A DNA stretch of 5,064 bases from Acetobacteraceae bacterium (GCA_947446625.1 CANFIE010000325.1:1-5064), one strand, 5' to 3'; positions 1 through 5,064 are shown, numbered from the stretch's first letter. The notes: generated from the sequence alone by a model not told the origin. Made by a program: numbers and translations.

Positions 1-58
1 CGGCCAGAATGGCCACGGTACGGGCGCGCAGGGCGGCGAAGATGTCGTTCGTGTGCAT
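1..58 (-). CDS. argS: Arginyl-tRNA synthetase, N-terminal fragment (partial)
   Basis: Only the first 19 codons lie in the window, reading MHTNDIFAALRARTVAILA from an ATG at 58; the gene continues past the left edge. The opening (a short polar start, then an amphipathic D-I-F-x-x-L-R-x-R helix) resembles the start of the arginyl-tRNA synthetase N-terminal Add1 domain, which contacts the tRNA D-loop. ArgS charges tRNA-Arg in the cytoplasm using ATP. The call rests equally on context, because argS directly downstream of dgt on the same strand is a recurrent alphaproteobacterial order. No catalytic motif is inside the window, so this is an inference. The start has no clear purine-rich ribosome binding site; it directly follows one arm of an inverted repeat (59-110). 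Transcription probably comes from the dgt promoter, since the gap is only 60 bases. Confidence 0.6.
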   Translation of the reverse strand, partial: MHTNDIFAALRARTVAILA

Positions 59-110
59 GGTGCCGGCGGTTTAGCCCGCCCGGGCGGCTAATCCTATCCC
101 TGGCGGCACC
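59..110 (-). promoter_or_regulatory. Nested inverted repeats in the argS leader
   Basis: The dgt-argS gap contains an outer perfect 7-bp inverted repeat, GGTGCCG (59-65) with CGGCACC (104-110). It encloses an inner dyad, TTAGCC (71-76) with GGCTAA (86-91), whose inner side is GC-rich and self-complementary. Read as mRNA on the minus strand, the outer stem closes immediately next to the argS ATG, where a ribosome binding site would be expected. No T-run follows, so it does not look like a classical intrinsic terminator. A role in translation or mRNA stability is inference only. Confidence 0.4.
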
Positions 111-118
111 GCGCTGCT

Positions 119-1276
119 TCAGCCCGGCGTGTAGGGGTCGGTCAGGCGCTTGTGTTCTTCCAGGGCAAAGCGGTCGGTCATGCCGGCGATGTAGTCACAC
201 ACCAGCAGGGCGCAGCCCTGGCTACCGGGCTCGCCGGCGCGGCGGCGCCATTCATCGGGCAGCATCTGCGGCCCGCCATGCAGCAGTTGGAACAGCACCT
301 GGCTGACGCGCTTGGCCTTGCCGATCTGCCGGTTGACCCGCCAATGCCGGTACATCCGCTCAAACAGAAACTCCCGTATCGCCTGGTTCGCCACCTGCAT
401 CGGGCGCGAAAACGTCACCACCGGGGCGCTGGCGGCGCGGATATCCTCGGCCGAGCTTGGTGCCAGCGCGGCAATGCGCCGCCCGGCCTCGTCCACCGTG
501 TCCTGCACCATGTGGTTGATGACGCGGCGAATCGTCTCTGTCGCCAGCCGATCGCGCGGCTTGCCCGGGTGGGCGGTCAGCGCCTCGCGGTAGGCCTCGC
601 CAATCAGCGGCAGCTCGGCGGCTTCCTCCAGGCTGAACAGCCGGGCGCGGATGCCGTCGTCGAGGTCATGGTTGTTGTAGGCAATGTCGTCCGAAATCGC
701 CGCCACCTGGGCTTCGGCACTGGCATGGGTGGTGAGTTCCAGCGAATGCAGCCGGTCATATTCCACAATATAGCCGCTGGGCCGGCGCAGCGGGCCGTTA
801 TGCTTGGCCAGGCCTTCCAGGGTTTCCCAGGTCAGGTTCAGGCCATCAAAGCCGGCGTAGCGATTCTCCAGCTGGGTCACCACCTTCAGGCTCTGGGCGT
901 TGTGGTCGAACCCGCCATAGGGGCGCATCTGCGCATCCAGCGCTTCCTCCCCGGCATGGCCGAAGGGCGGGTGGCCCAAATCATGCGCCAGGGCCAGGGC
1001 CTCGGCCAAATCCTCATCCAGCCGCAGCCGCCGGGCAATGCTGCGGGCAATCTGCGCCACCTCGATGGAATGGGTCAGCCGGGTGCGGAAGTAGTCACCC
1101 TCGTGAAACACGAAGACCTGCGTCTTGTACTGCAACCGCCGGAAGGCGCCGGTGTGGATGATGCGGTCGCGGTCGCGCTGATAGGGCGAGCGGGCATCGC
1201 CGCCTGGCTCGGGATAGAGCCGGCCGCGGGAGGTTTCGGGGCGAACCGCCCAGGGCGCACGCGCATCGGAGGACAT
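119..1276 (-). CDS. dgt: Deoxyguanosinetriphosphate triphosphohydrolase-like HD protein
   Basis: This protein is expected to hydrolyse dNTPs to deoxynucleoside plus triphosphate, a cytosolic reaction that controls dNTP pools. With the start at 1276 it has 385 residues, normal for the shorter dGTPase-like subfamily. Visible elements are the N-terminal SRGRLYPEP and SPYQRDRDRIIHTGAFRRL stretches typical of the family, FHEGDYFRTRLTHS with metal ligand His69, AHDLGHPPFGH with the His98-Asp99 pair that names the HD fold, FDHN near residue 125, AKHNG near 159, and DDIAYNNHD with the probable fourth ligand at Asp196 or Asp197. The C-terminal CDYIAGMTDRFALEEH is also typical. An ATG at 1291 would add MLGRR. 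I prefer 1276 because homologous N-termini begin near SSDARAPWAV, a weak AGG lies seven bases upstream, and the 1291 start would sit two bases from a hairpin arm with no Shine-Dalgarno. The physiological substrate cannot be read from sequence; several bacterial homologues are activated by one dNTP and cleave others. It is divergent from erpA and probably cotranscribed with argS. Confidence 0.95.
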   Translation of the reverse strand: MSSDARAPWAVRPETSRGRLYPEPGGDARSPYQRDRDRIIHTGAFRRLQYKTQVFVFHEGDYFRTRLTHSIEVAQIARSIARRLRLDEDLAEALALAHDLGHPPFGHAGEEALDAQMRPYGGFDHNAQSLKVVTQLENRYAGFDGLNLTWETLEGLAKHNGPLRRPSGYIVEYDRLHSLELTTHASAEAQVAAISDDIAYNNHDLDDGIRARLFSLEEAAELPLIGEAYREALTAHPGKPRDRLATETIRRVINHMVQDTVDEAGRRIAALAPSSAEDIRAASAPVVTFSRPMQVANQAIREFLFERMYRHWRVNRQIGKAKRVSQVLFQLLHGGPQMLPDEWRRRAGEPGSQGCALLVCDYIAGMTDRFALEEHKRLTDPYTPG

Positions 1277-1292
1277 GCGCCGGCCTAGCATG

Positions 1293-1309
1293 CCAACCGC
1301 GACGGTTGG
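1293..1309. repeat. Perfect 7-bp inverted repeat in the dgt/erpA divergent region
   Basis: CCAACCG (1293-1299) and CGGTTGG (1303-1309) are exact reverse complements separated by three bases (CGA). The right arm shares four bases with the candidate erpA -35 element at 1306-1311, a position compatible with an operator. As RNA it could also form a compact 7-bp hairpin in the dgt 5' leader, with 16 bases between it and the preferred start at 1276. No known regulator motif was recognised. Confidence 0.5.
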
Positions 1310-1334
1310 AAGCGCGGGCCGCAGCGCCTATCTT
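1306..1334 (+). promoter_or_regulatory. Candidate sigma70-type promoter for erpA-xthA
   Basis: TTGGAA at 1306-1311 matches four of six -35 consensus bases. After a 17-base spacer, TATCTT at 1329-1334 matches four of six -10 bases. Transcription would start near 1341, giving a leader of about 17 bases. TATCTTAT is the only clear AT island in a very GC-rich gap. Its reverse strand reads ATAAGATA, which could serve as a -10 for dgt, but no convincing -35 was found for that direction. Confidence 0.45.
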
Positions 1335-1343
1335 ATGGCGCTG
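1322..1343. repeat. Perfect 7-bp inverted repeat framing the candidate -10
   Basis: CAGCGCC (1322-1328) and GGCGCTG (1337-1343) are exact reverse complements. They flank the eight-base AT island TATCTTAT, which carries the proposed -10 hexamer. Such a dyad could be a repressor site covering the -10 region or simply a cruciform-capable GC frame. Function is inference; the symmetry is seen directly. Confidence 0.5.
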
Positions 1344-1348
1344 AGGAG
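1343..1348 (+). promoter_or_regulatory. Shine-Dalgarno of erpA
   Basis: GAGGAG lies nine bases before the ATG at 1358. It is the only strong ribosome binding site in the gap and fixes the erpA start. Confidence 0.8.
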
Positions 1349-1357
1349 ATTGCCCGC

Positions 1358-1705
1358 ATGTCCGAGACCTTGTCCGCCCCGTTCCGCGTTACCCCCCGCG
1401 CCGTGGCCCAGGTGGCCGAGATTGCCGCGCGCGAAGGCAAGCCCGGCGCTGGCCTGCGCGTGGCGGTGGATGCCGGCGGCTGTTCCGGCTTCCAGTATCG
1501 CTTCGCGCTGGAGGATACCGCCCAGCCGGATGACGTGGTGATTGACGGCGGCGCGGCGCGGGTCTTCATCGACCAGGTCTCGATGGATCTGCTCGCCGGC
1601 AGCGAGTTGGACTGGAACGAGGCGCTGATCGGCGCGCATTTCACGGTAAAAAATCCGCAGGCGGTCAGCGGCTGCGGCTGCGGCGCCAGCTTCGCCGTGG
1701 CCTGA
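1358..1705 (+). CDS. erpA: ErpA-type iron-sulfur cluster carrier protein
   Basis: This 115-residue protein belongs to the HesB/IscA/ErpA A-type carrier family, which accepts Fe-S clusters from the scaffold and delivers them to apoproteins in the cytoplasm. The three ligand cysteines are present: Cys42 in AGGCSGFQY, and Cys106 and Cys108 in the C-terminal SGCGCGASF. From memory, these positions equal those of E. coli ErpA (114 residues), and the VKNPQAVSGCGCG ending is more ErpA-like than IscA-like. The start is set by GAGGAG nine bases upstream. No isc or suf cluster genes are visible here, so this is a stand-alone carrier. It leads a likely two-gene operon with xthA, whose ATG follows the erpA stop by only 10 bases, and is divergent from dgt. 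The family is certain; ErpA rather than another A-type paralogue is very likely. Confidence 0.93.
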   Translation: MSETLSAPFRVTPRAVAQVAEIAAREGKPGAGLRVAVDAGGCSGFQYRFALEDTAQPDDVVIDGGAARVFIDQVSMDLLAGSELDWNEALIGAHFTVKNPQAVSGCGCGASFAVA

Positions 1706-1715
1706 GGCCCGGGGC

Positions 1716-2483
1716 ATGCGGCTGGCCACCTTCAACGTCAATTCGGTCCGCAAGCGCAGTTCGCATGTGGTACGCTTTTTGGCCCGGCATCAGCCGGATT
1801 TCTGTTTTCTGCAGGAAACCCGCTGCAAGGTTGAGGAATTCCCCGCCGACGATTTCGCCGACACCGGCTACCGGCTGCACGTGGTGGGCCAGCATGGCGG
1901 CCGCAACGGCGTGGCGGTGCTGGCGAAGCATGCGTTTGAGGTGCTGGCCGAAGCCCTGCCCGGCGATGCCGAGGACGACCACGCCCGCTTCATTGCCGTG
2001 CGCGGCGCCGGCATGACCCTGGCGGGGATTTATTTGCCCAACGGCAATTCCGGCGGGGCCGAGGGCTTTGCCTACAAGCTGCGCTGGATGGAACGCCTGG
2101 CCGACTGGCTGGCGGGCCGGCTGGACCGCTTTGAGCCCACGGCGATTCTGGGCGACTATAATGTTTGCCCCACCGATGCCGACCTGGCCCGGGGCGCCCT
2201 GCCCCCGACCGATGCGCTGGTACGACCGGAAAGCCGCGCCCGCTTCCGCGCCCTTGCGCATCTGGGCATGACGGACGCGCTGCGCACCCTGCATCCGAAG
2301 GACGCGCCCTACACCTATTGGGACTACGGCGCGGCCTTCAACAACAATCGCGGCCTGCGAATCGACCACATTCTGCTGAGCCCGGACCTGGCCGAGCGGC
2401 TGGTGGAATGCGGCGTGGATACCGAGGCGCGGGGCGAGGACCAGCCAAGCGACCACGCCCCGGTTTGGTGCGACCTGCTTTAG
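1716..2483 (+). CDS. xthA: Exodeoxyribonuclease III (AP endonuclease, EEP family)
   Basis: The 255-residue product is a full-length exonuclease III: a Mg-dependent 3'-5' exonuclease on duplex DNA and class II AP endonuclease that cuts 5' of abasic sites in base-excision repair. Family motifs appear in order: MRLATFNVNSVRKR (Asn7), FLQETRCKVEEFP (metal ligand Glu34), GRNGVAVLAK, LAGIYLPNGN (Tyr106), ILGDYNVCPTDADL (Asp147, Asn149), YTYWDYGAAFNNNRGLRIDHILLS (Asp217) and the terminal SDHAPVW (catalytic Asp246-His247). All expected catalytic residues are intact. Translation starts at the ATG at 1716; GAGG at 1704-1707 overlaps the erpA TGA and lies eight bases upstream, so coupling to erpA is likely. 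The TAG stop is itself the first three bases of a palindromic repeat (2481-2585). xthA and xth are both used as gene symbols. Confidence 0.95.
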   Translation: MRLATFNVNSVRKRSSHVVRFLARHQPDFCFLQETRCKVEEFPADDFADTGYRLHVVGQHGGRNGVAVLAKHAFEVLAEALPGDAEDDHARFIAVRGAGMTLAGIYLPNGNSGGAEGFAYKLRWMERLADWLAGRLDRFEPTAILGDYNVCPTDADLARGALPPTDALVRPESRARFRALAHLGMTDALRTLHPKDAPYTYWDYGAAFNNNRGLRIDHILLSPDLAERLVECGVDTEARGEDQPSDHAPVWCDLL

Positions 2484-2585
2484 AGCACTATGCGCCCTGA
2501 CGGGCGTATTTCGTGCTCTATAACTATTTGAAACTGGAGCAAGAAATCCGTTCTGATGATTCCATCAGAACGGATATTGCTCTAG
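2481..2585. repeat. Tandem pair of palindromic modules with GAGCA/TGCTC ends
   Basis: Two hairpin units stand side by side. Module 1 (2481-2520) has 8-bp outer arms TAGAGCAC and GTGCTCTA and an inner stem, ATGCGCCC with GGGCGTAT, containing one G-T wobble and a TGAC loop. Module 2 (2534-2585) has outer arms CTGGAGCAA and TTGCTCTAG (one wobble) and a perfect 13-bp inner stem, 2546-2558 with 2563-2575, around the loop ATTC. A 13-base AT-rich spacer separates them. Both modules share the GAGCA/TGCTC outer boxes, so they look like one repeat family in tandem. The whole has TAGAGCA at its left end and TGCTCTA at its right. Intergenic palindromes with TAGAGCA-type ends are, from memory, dispersed in many alphaproteobacterial genomes; copy number cannot be judged here. 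Confidence 0.75.
2541..2575 (-). terminator. Possible intrinsic terminator of the small lipoprotein gene
   Basis: On the minus strand the perfect 13-bp stem of module 2 is followed directly by TTTCTT (2546-2541), a short and interrupted T-tract. It lies about 70 bases after the lipoprotein stop codon. In the plus direction the stems lack a T-tract, so termination of erpA-xthA there would be weaker or Rho-dependent. Confidence 0.4.
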
Positions 2586-2645
2586 CGTCTGATCGTCGCC
2601 GGTGGAATCATCGGCGCGTAGATCAACCGCCTAGCGCTGCGCGGC

Positions 2646-2828
2646 CTACCAGCGGCGGTAGCCGCCATAGCCGCCGTAGCTGCGATAACCCCAGCCACCA
2701 CCACCATAGTATGGCCGATAGGCCGGCGCGGCGTAGCCATAGCCGTAGGGCCGCGGCGGGCCGGGGGCAACATAGCAGCCGGCCAGCGTGGTCAGCAGCA
2801 GCGCGAAAACGGCGAGACGGGCGAACAT
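2646..2828 (-). CDS. Small Tyr/Gly-rich lipoprotein, function unknown
   Basis: This 60-residue product is a predicted lipoprotein. MFARLAVFALLLTTLAGC is a textbook type II signal peptide: a short positively charged N-region, a hydrophobic core at about residues 5-15, and the lipobox L15-A16-G17 with lipidated Cys18. Tyr follows the cysteine rather than Asp, so in Gram-negative terms it would tend to go to the outer membrane. The mature 43 residues contain 11 Tyr and 12 Gly, with runs such as PYGYGY, RPYYGGGGWGY and SYGGYGGY, and end in RRW. No catalytic domain is visible, and the composition suggests a low-complexity, flexible chain. The start at 2828 is chosen because GGAGG sits nine bases upstream and the signal peptide begins there. 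A start at 2891 would add 21 charged residues and has no ribosome binding site. It lies 250 bases behind valS on the same strand and converges on xthA. I do not recognise a named family. Confidence 0.78.
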   Translation of the reverse strand: MFARLAVFALLLTTLAGCYVAPGPPRPYGYGYAAPAYRPYYGGGGWGYRSYGGYGGYRRW

Positions 2829-2837
2829 CTTGTTTTT

Positions 2838-2842
2838 CCTCC
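2838..2842 (-). promoter_or_regulatory. Shine-Dalgarno of the small lipoprotein gene
   Basis: GGAGG on the minus strand is separated from the ATG at 2828 by the A-rich nonamer AAAAACAAG. This strong site decides between the 60-residue form and the longer 81-residue frame. Confidence 0.8.
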
Positions 2843-2910
2843 GGCACAGTGAACGCCGACAATGCGGCGCCCGATGAGCATAGTAACGCATAACCCAGAT
2901 TAAGTGCGCC

Positions 2911-2929
2911 GGTTACACGGGGTGAAACC
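2911..2929. repeat. Imperfect dyad upstream of the lipoprotein gene
   Basis: On the minus strand GGTTTCACCCCGTGTAACC reads as two 8-base half-sites around CCC, with one mismatched pair. It lies about 85-100 bases before the lipoprotein start, where an operator could sit. No matching -35/-10 pair was convincing nearby, so promoter linkage is unproven. Confidence 0.3.
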
Positions 2930-2978
2930 TGTGCAAACCAGCGTGACATGACCGTTACGCCCGCCATGGCAACGCCCA

Positions 2979-3014
2979 GGCGCCGCCATGTTTCGCCTTG
3001 TTTGGGCGGGCGCC
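2979..3014 (-). terminator. GC-rich dyad downstream of valS, weak terminator candidate
   Basis: GGCGCCGCC (2979-2987) can pair with GGCGGGCGCC (3005-3014) through nine base pairs with one bulged G, leaving a 17-base loop. It lies about 65-100 bases after the valS stop. No T-tract follows on the minus strand, so it may only stabilise the mRNA 3' end or mean nothing. A smaller bulged stem, GATCCGC with GCGGAATC, is at 3022-3040. Apart from these and the dyad at 2911-2929, I see nothing notable in the 250-base gap 2829-3078. Confidence 0.25.
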
Positions 3015-3078
3015 AGAGCCTGATCCGCGCAGGCGGAATCGCCGGAGCGGTGAATCAGTCTCTCAAACAACGCCTGGC

Positions 3079-5064
3079 CTAACCGCCAATCCGCGCCAGG
3101 GCCGCGTTCAGCCGGGCAATCTCGGCTTCGAAATTGGCCAAACGCTCGTGGTTTTCCTCCACCACTTCCGGCTTGGCGCGGGCCACGAAGTCCGGGTTGC
3201 CCAGCTTGGCATGCACCTTCTTCACCTCGGCCTCAGCCACGCCACGTGCCTTGGCCAGCCGGGTGCGCTCGGCCGCCAAATCGATATGCCCGCGCAGATC
3301 CATGCTGAACGGCACGCCACCCACGCTGAACGCCACCAGCCCGGCCGCCTCGGCCCCGCTCGGCGCCTCACCTTGCTGGGCGCTGATCTCGGCCAGCCGG
3401 GCATAGCGCAGCAGCGCATCCTGGTGGCCCACCTGCCATTGCGCCGCCAGCGCCTGCAGGCTCGGCTCGCCGCCCGGCAGACCCAGCACCGCCGGCTTGG
3501 CGGCCACCGGCACCCCCAGTTCGGCGCGCACGGAACGCACCTCGGTGATGAAGGCCACCACCCAGTCCAGTTCCGCCCGCGCCGCCTCGGCGCCAGGCAC
3601 CGCCACCGGCTGCGGCCAAGCCTCGCCAATCAGGCTGCATTCGGCGCCATAGCCAAAGCGGTCCCACAATTCTTCGGTTACATAGGGCATCACCGGGTGC
3701 AACAGCCGCAGGATGGTGCCCAGCACATGCTGCGCCACGCCGCGGATTTCCTCCTTCTCCGCCCCATCCGGCCCCATGAACACCGGCTTGGCGAATTCCA
3801 GGAACCAGTCGCAGAAGCTGCCCCAGGTGAAGCGGTAGCAGGCCGCCGCGTAGTCATCGAAGCGATAGATCTCCAGCGCCGCCGTCGCCTCGGCAATGGC
3901 CTTGTTCGCGGCGTCCAGCAGCCAGCGCGAAAGCGGCAGCGTCACGCTCGCGGGGTCGAACCCCGGGCGCGGGGCAATGCCGTTCATCTCGCAGAAGCGC
4001 GCCGCATTCCACAGCTTGGTGCCGAAGCTGCGATGGTCCTCCACCCGCTTCCTCCCCAGCTTGATGTCGCGCCCCGGCCCGGCCAGCGAGGCAATGGTGA
4101 AGCGCAGCGCATCGGCGCCGAAGGCGTCGATCAGCTCCAGGGGGTCCATGACGTTGCCCTTGGACTTCGACATCTTCTGGCCCTTCTCGTCGCGGACCAG
4201 GCCGTGGATGTACACCGTGCGGAACGGCACCTCGCCCATGAAGTGGCAGCCCATCATCATCATCCGGGCCACCCAGAAGAAGATGATGTCGAAGCCGGTC
4301 ACCAGCACATCGCCGGGGTAGTATTTCGCCACCTCAACCGTCTTGTCCGGCCAGCCCAGCGTGCTGAACGGCCAGAGCGCGCTGCTGAACCAGGTGTCCA
4401 GCACGTCAGGGTCGCGCTGCAGGGTCACATCGGCGCCCAGCTTGGCGCGGGCCTGGGCCAGCGCCTCTTCCTCCGTGCGGGCCACGAAAATCTCGCCATT
4501 CGGCGCGTACCAGGCCGGGATCTGGTGGCCCCACCAAAGCTGGCGAGAGATGCACCAGGGCTGGATGTCGCGCATCCAGGCGAAAAAGGTGTTCTCCCAC
4601 TGCTTCGGCACAAACTGGGTCTTGCCGGTCTCCACCGCCTCAATCGCCGGTTTTGCGAGTGTCGCGGCATCGGCATACCACTGCCAGGTCAGGCGCGGCT
4701 CAATCGGCACACCGCCCCGGTCGCCGTGCGGCACCTGATGGGTGTGCGGCTCGATCTTCTCGACCAGCTCCATTTCTTCCAGCCGGGCCACAATGGCCTT
4801 GCGGGCGGCGAAGCGGTCCTGGCCCTCAAGCCCACGCACGAAGTCGAGGTCGCTGATGCCGGGCACCTCGGCCAGTTCGATCTCGGCCAGCATCACCCGC
4901 GCTTCAGCGTTCAGGATGCTCGGCATGGCCAGGTTGTGGCGCTTGCCAACCTCGAAGTCGTTGAAGTCATGCGCCGGGGTGATCTTCACCGCGCCGCTGC
5001 CTTTGGCCGGGTCGGAATATTCATCCGCCACCACGGGAATGCGCCGGCCGGTCAGCGGCAGCAC
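3079..5064 (-). CDS. valS: Valyl-tRNA synthetase, C-terminal part (truncated by window edge)
   Basis: This is the last 661 codons of ValRS, the class I synthetase that charges tRNA-Val in the cytoplasm and edits mischarged threonine. Comparison with the E. coli enzyme (951 residues) suggests roughly 220-260 N-terminal residues, including the HIGH motif, lie beyond the right edge. The first in-window codon is an internal GTG valine, not a start. In fragment numbering: the end of the CP1 editing domain with VKITPAHDFNDFEVGKRH (26-43); WCISRQLWWGHQIPAWY (170-186); DPDVLDTWFSSALWPFSTLGW (218-238); TGFDIIFFWVARM (256-268); the ATP-binding KMSKS at 297-301 in EKGQKMSKSKGNVMDP; the helical anticodon-binding domain from about 375 to 520, including HPVMPYVTEELW (456-467); and the C-terminal tRNA-binding coiled coil, about 595-658. 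The frame is intact to the TAG at 3079-3081. ValRS is distinguished from IleRS and LeuRS by the editing-domain and KMSKS contexts and by the C-terminal coiled coil. Confidence 0.97.
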   Translation of the reverse strand: MLPLTGRRIPVVADEYSDPAKGSGAVKITPAHDFNDFEVGKRHNLAMPSILNAEARVMLAEIELAEVPGISDLDFVRGLEGQDRFAARKAIVARLEEMELVEKIEPHTHQVPHGDRGGVPIEPRLTWQWYADAATLAKPAIEAVETGKTQFVPKQWENTFFAWMRDIQPWCISRQLWWGHQIPAWYAPNGEIFVARTEEEALAQARAKLGADVTLQRDPDVLDTWFSSALWPFSTLGWPDKTVEVAKYYPGDVLVTGFDIIFFWVARMMMMGCHFMGEVPFRTVYIHGLVRDEKGQKMSKSKGNVMDPLELIDAFGADALRFTIASLAGPGRDIKLGRKRVEDHRSFGTKLWNAARFCEMNGIAPRPGFDPASVTLPLSRWLLDAANKAIAEATAALEIYRFDDYAAACYRFTWGSFCDWFLEFAKPVFMGPDGAEKEEIRGVAQHVLGTILRLLHPVMPYVTEELWDRFGYGAECSLIGEAWPQPVAVPGAEAARAELDWVVAFITEVRSVRAELGVPVAAKPAVLGLPGGEPSLQALAAQWQVGHQDALLRYARLAEISAQQGEAPSGAEAAGLVAFSVGGVPFSMDLRGHIDLAAERTRLAKARGVAEAEVKKVHAKLGNPDFVARAKPEVVEENHERLANFEAEIARLNAALARIGG

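Noticed and set aside
152..1288. A 378-codon plus-strand open frame antisense to dgt
   Set aside because: Its length reflects GC-rich codon usage on the opposite strand. The dgt frame carries the full HD motif set, and the antisense translation has low-complexity Gln/Gly/Ala composition with no domain.
1665..2456. A 263-codon minus-strand open frame antisense to xthA
   Set aside because: It is antisense to an exonuclease III with all catalytic residues intact, and its translation shows no recognisable motif.
2880..2885. TACTAT as a -10 element for the lipoprotein gene
   Set aside because: It matches four of six bases, but no -35-like hexamer was found 16-18 bases upstream.
2829..2891. Upstream start giving an 81-residue form of the lipoprotein
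   Set aside because: It would place 21 charged, Cys/Arg/His-rich residues before the signal peptide and has no Shine-Dalgarno, whereas the start at 2828 has GGAGG at nine bases.
2513..2893. A 126-codon plus-strand frame after xthA
   Set aside because: It begins inside the palindromic repeat, runs antisense to the lipoprotein gene, and its Ser/Arg/His-rich translation looks like a shadow frame.
2890..2904. CtrA-like site (TTAA, spacer, TTA half-sites) on the minus strand
   Set aside because: The spacer is six bases rather than seven and the second half-site is TTAT, not TTAA, so it does not match the established motif.
2623..2967. A 114-codon minus-strand frame overlapping the lipoprotein gene
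   Set aside because: It overlaps the lipoprotein gene out of frame, has no good ribosome binding site, and becomes Arg/Trp/Leu-rich nonsense where the other frame has a lipobox and Tyr/Gly tail.
4254..4265. Tandem CAT triplets encoding four consecutive methionines in ValRS
   Set aside because: The segment WVARMMMMG lies in a conserved Met-rich stretch of ValRS (commonly RMIMMG), so this is a minor coding variation and not a functional repeat.

Overview
The window is 5,064 bases of GC-rich bacterial housekeeping chromosome. Protein content and gene order suggest an alphaproteobacterium, perhaps Acetobacteraceae or another Rhodospirillales; this assignment comes from remembered gene order and sequence style, not a search. 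The relevant order is erpA divergent from dgt, with argS directly behind dgt and xthA behind erpA.

Layout from left to right: the first 19 codons of a probable argS (minus strand, cut by the window edge); a 60-base gap with nested inverted repeats; dgt, an HD-domain dNTP triphosphohydrolase (minus); an 81-base divergent intergenic region with a candidate sigma70-type promoter and two perfect 7-bp inverted repeats; erpA, an A-type iron-sulfur carrier (plus); xthA, exonuclease III (plus), 10 bases behind erpA; a 105-base pair of tandem palindromic modules that begins on the xthA stop codon; a very small Tyr/Gly-rich lipoprotein gene (minus); a 250-base intergenic stretch with weak dyads; and the C-terminal 661 codons of valS (minus), running off the right edge.

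Three transcription units are likely: dgt-argS leftward, erpA-xthA rightward from the shared divergent region, and valS leftward, with the lipoprotein gene either reading through from valS or using its own promoter. erpA-xthA and the lipoprotein gene converge on the palindromic modules, which are well placed to act as terminators. The functions are central: Fe-S cluster delivery, base-excision repair, dNTP pool control and tRNA charging for Arg and Val.

I found no new defence, mobile or biosynthetic system. The parts not explained by standard genes are the palindromic double module at the xthA 3' end, the architecture of the dgt/erpA divergent region, the structured argS leader and the 60-residue lipoprotein. 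No tRNA, rRNA, CRISPR array, transposase or origin was seen.
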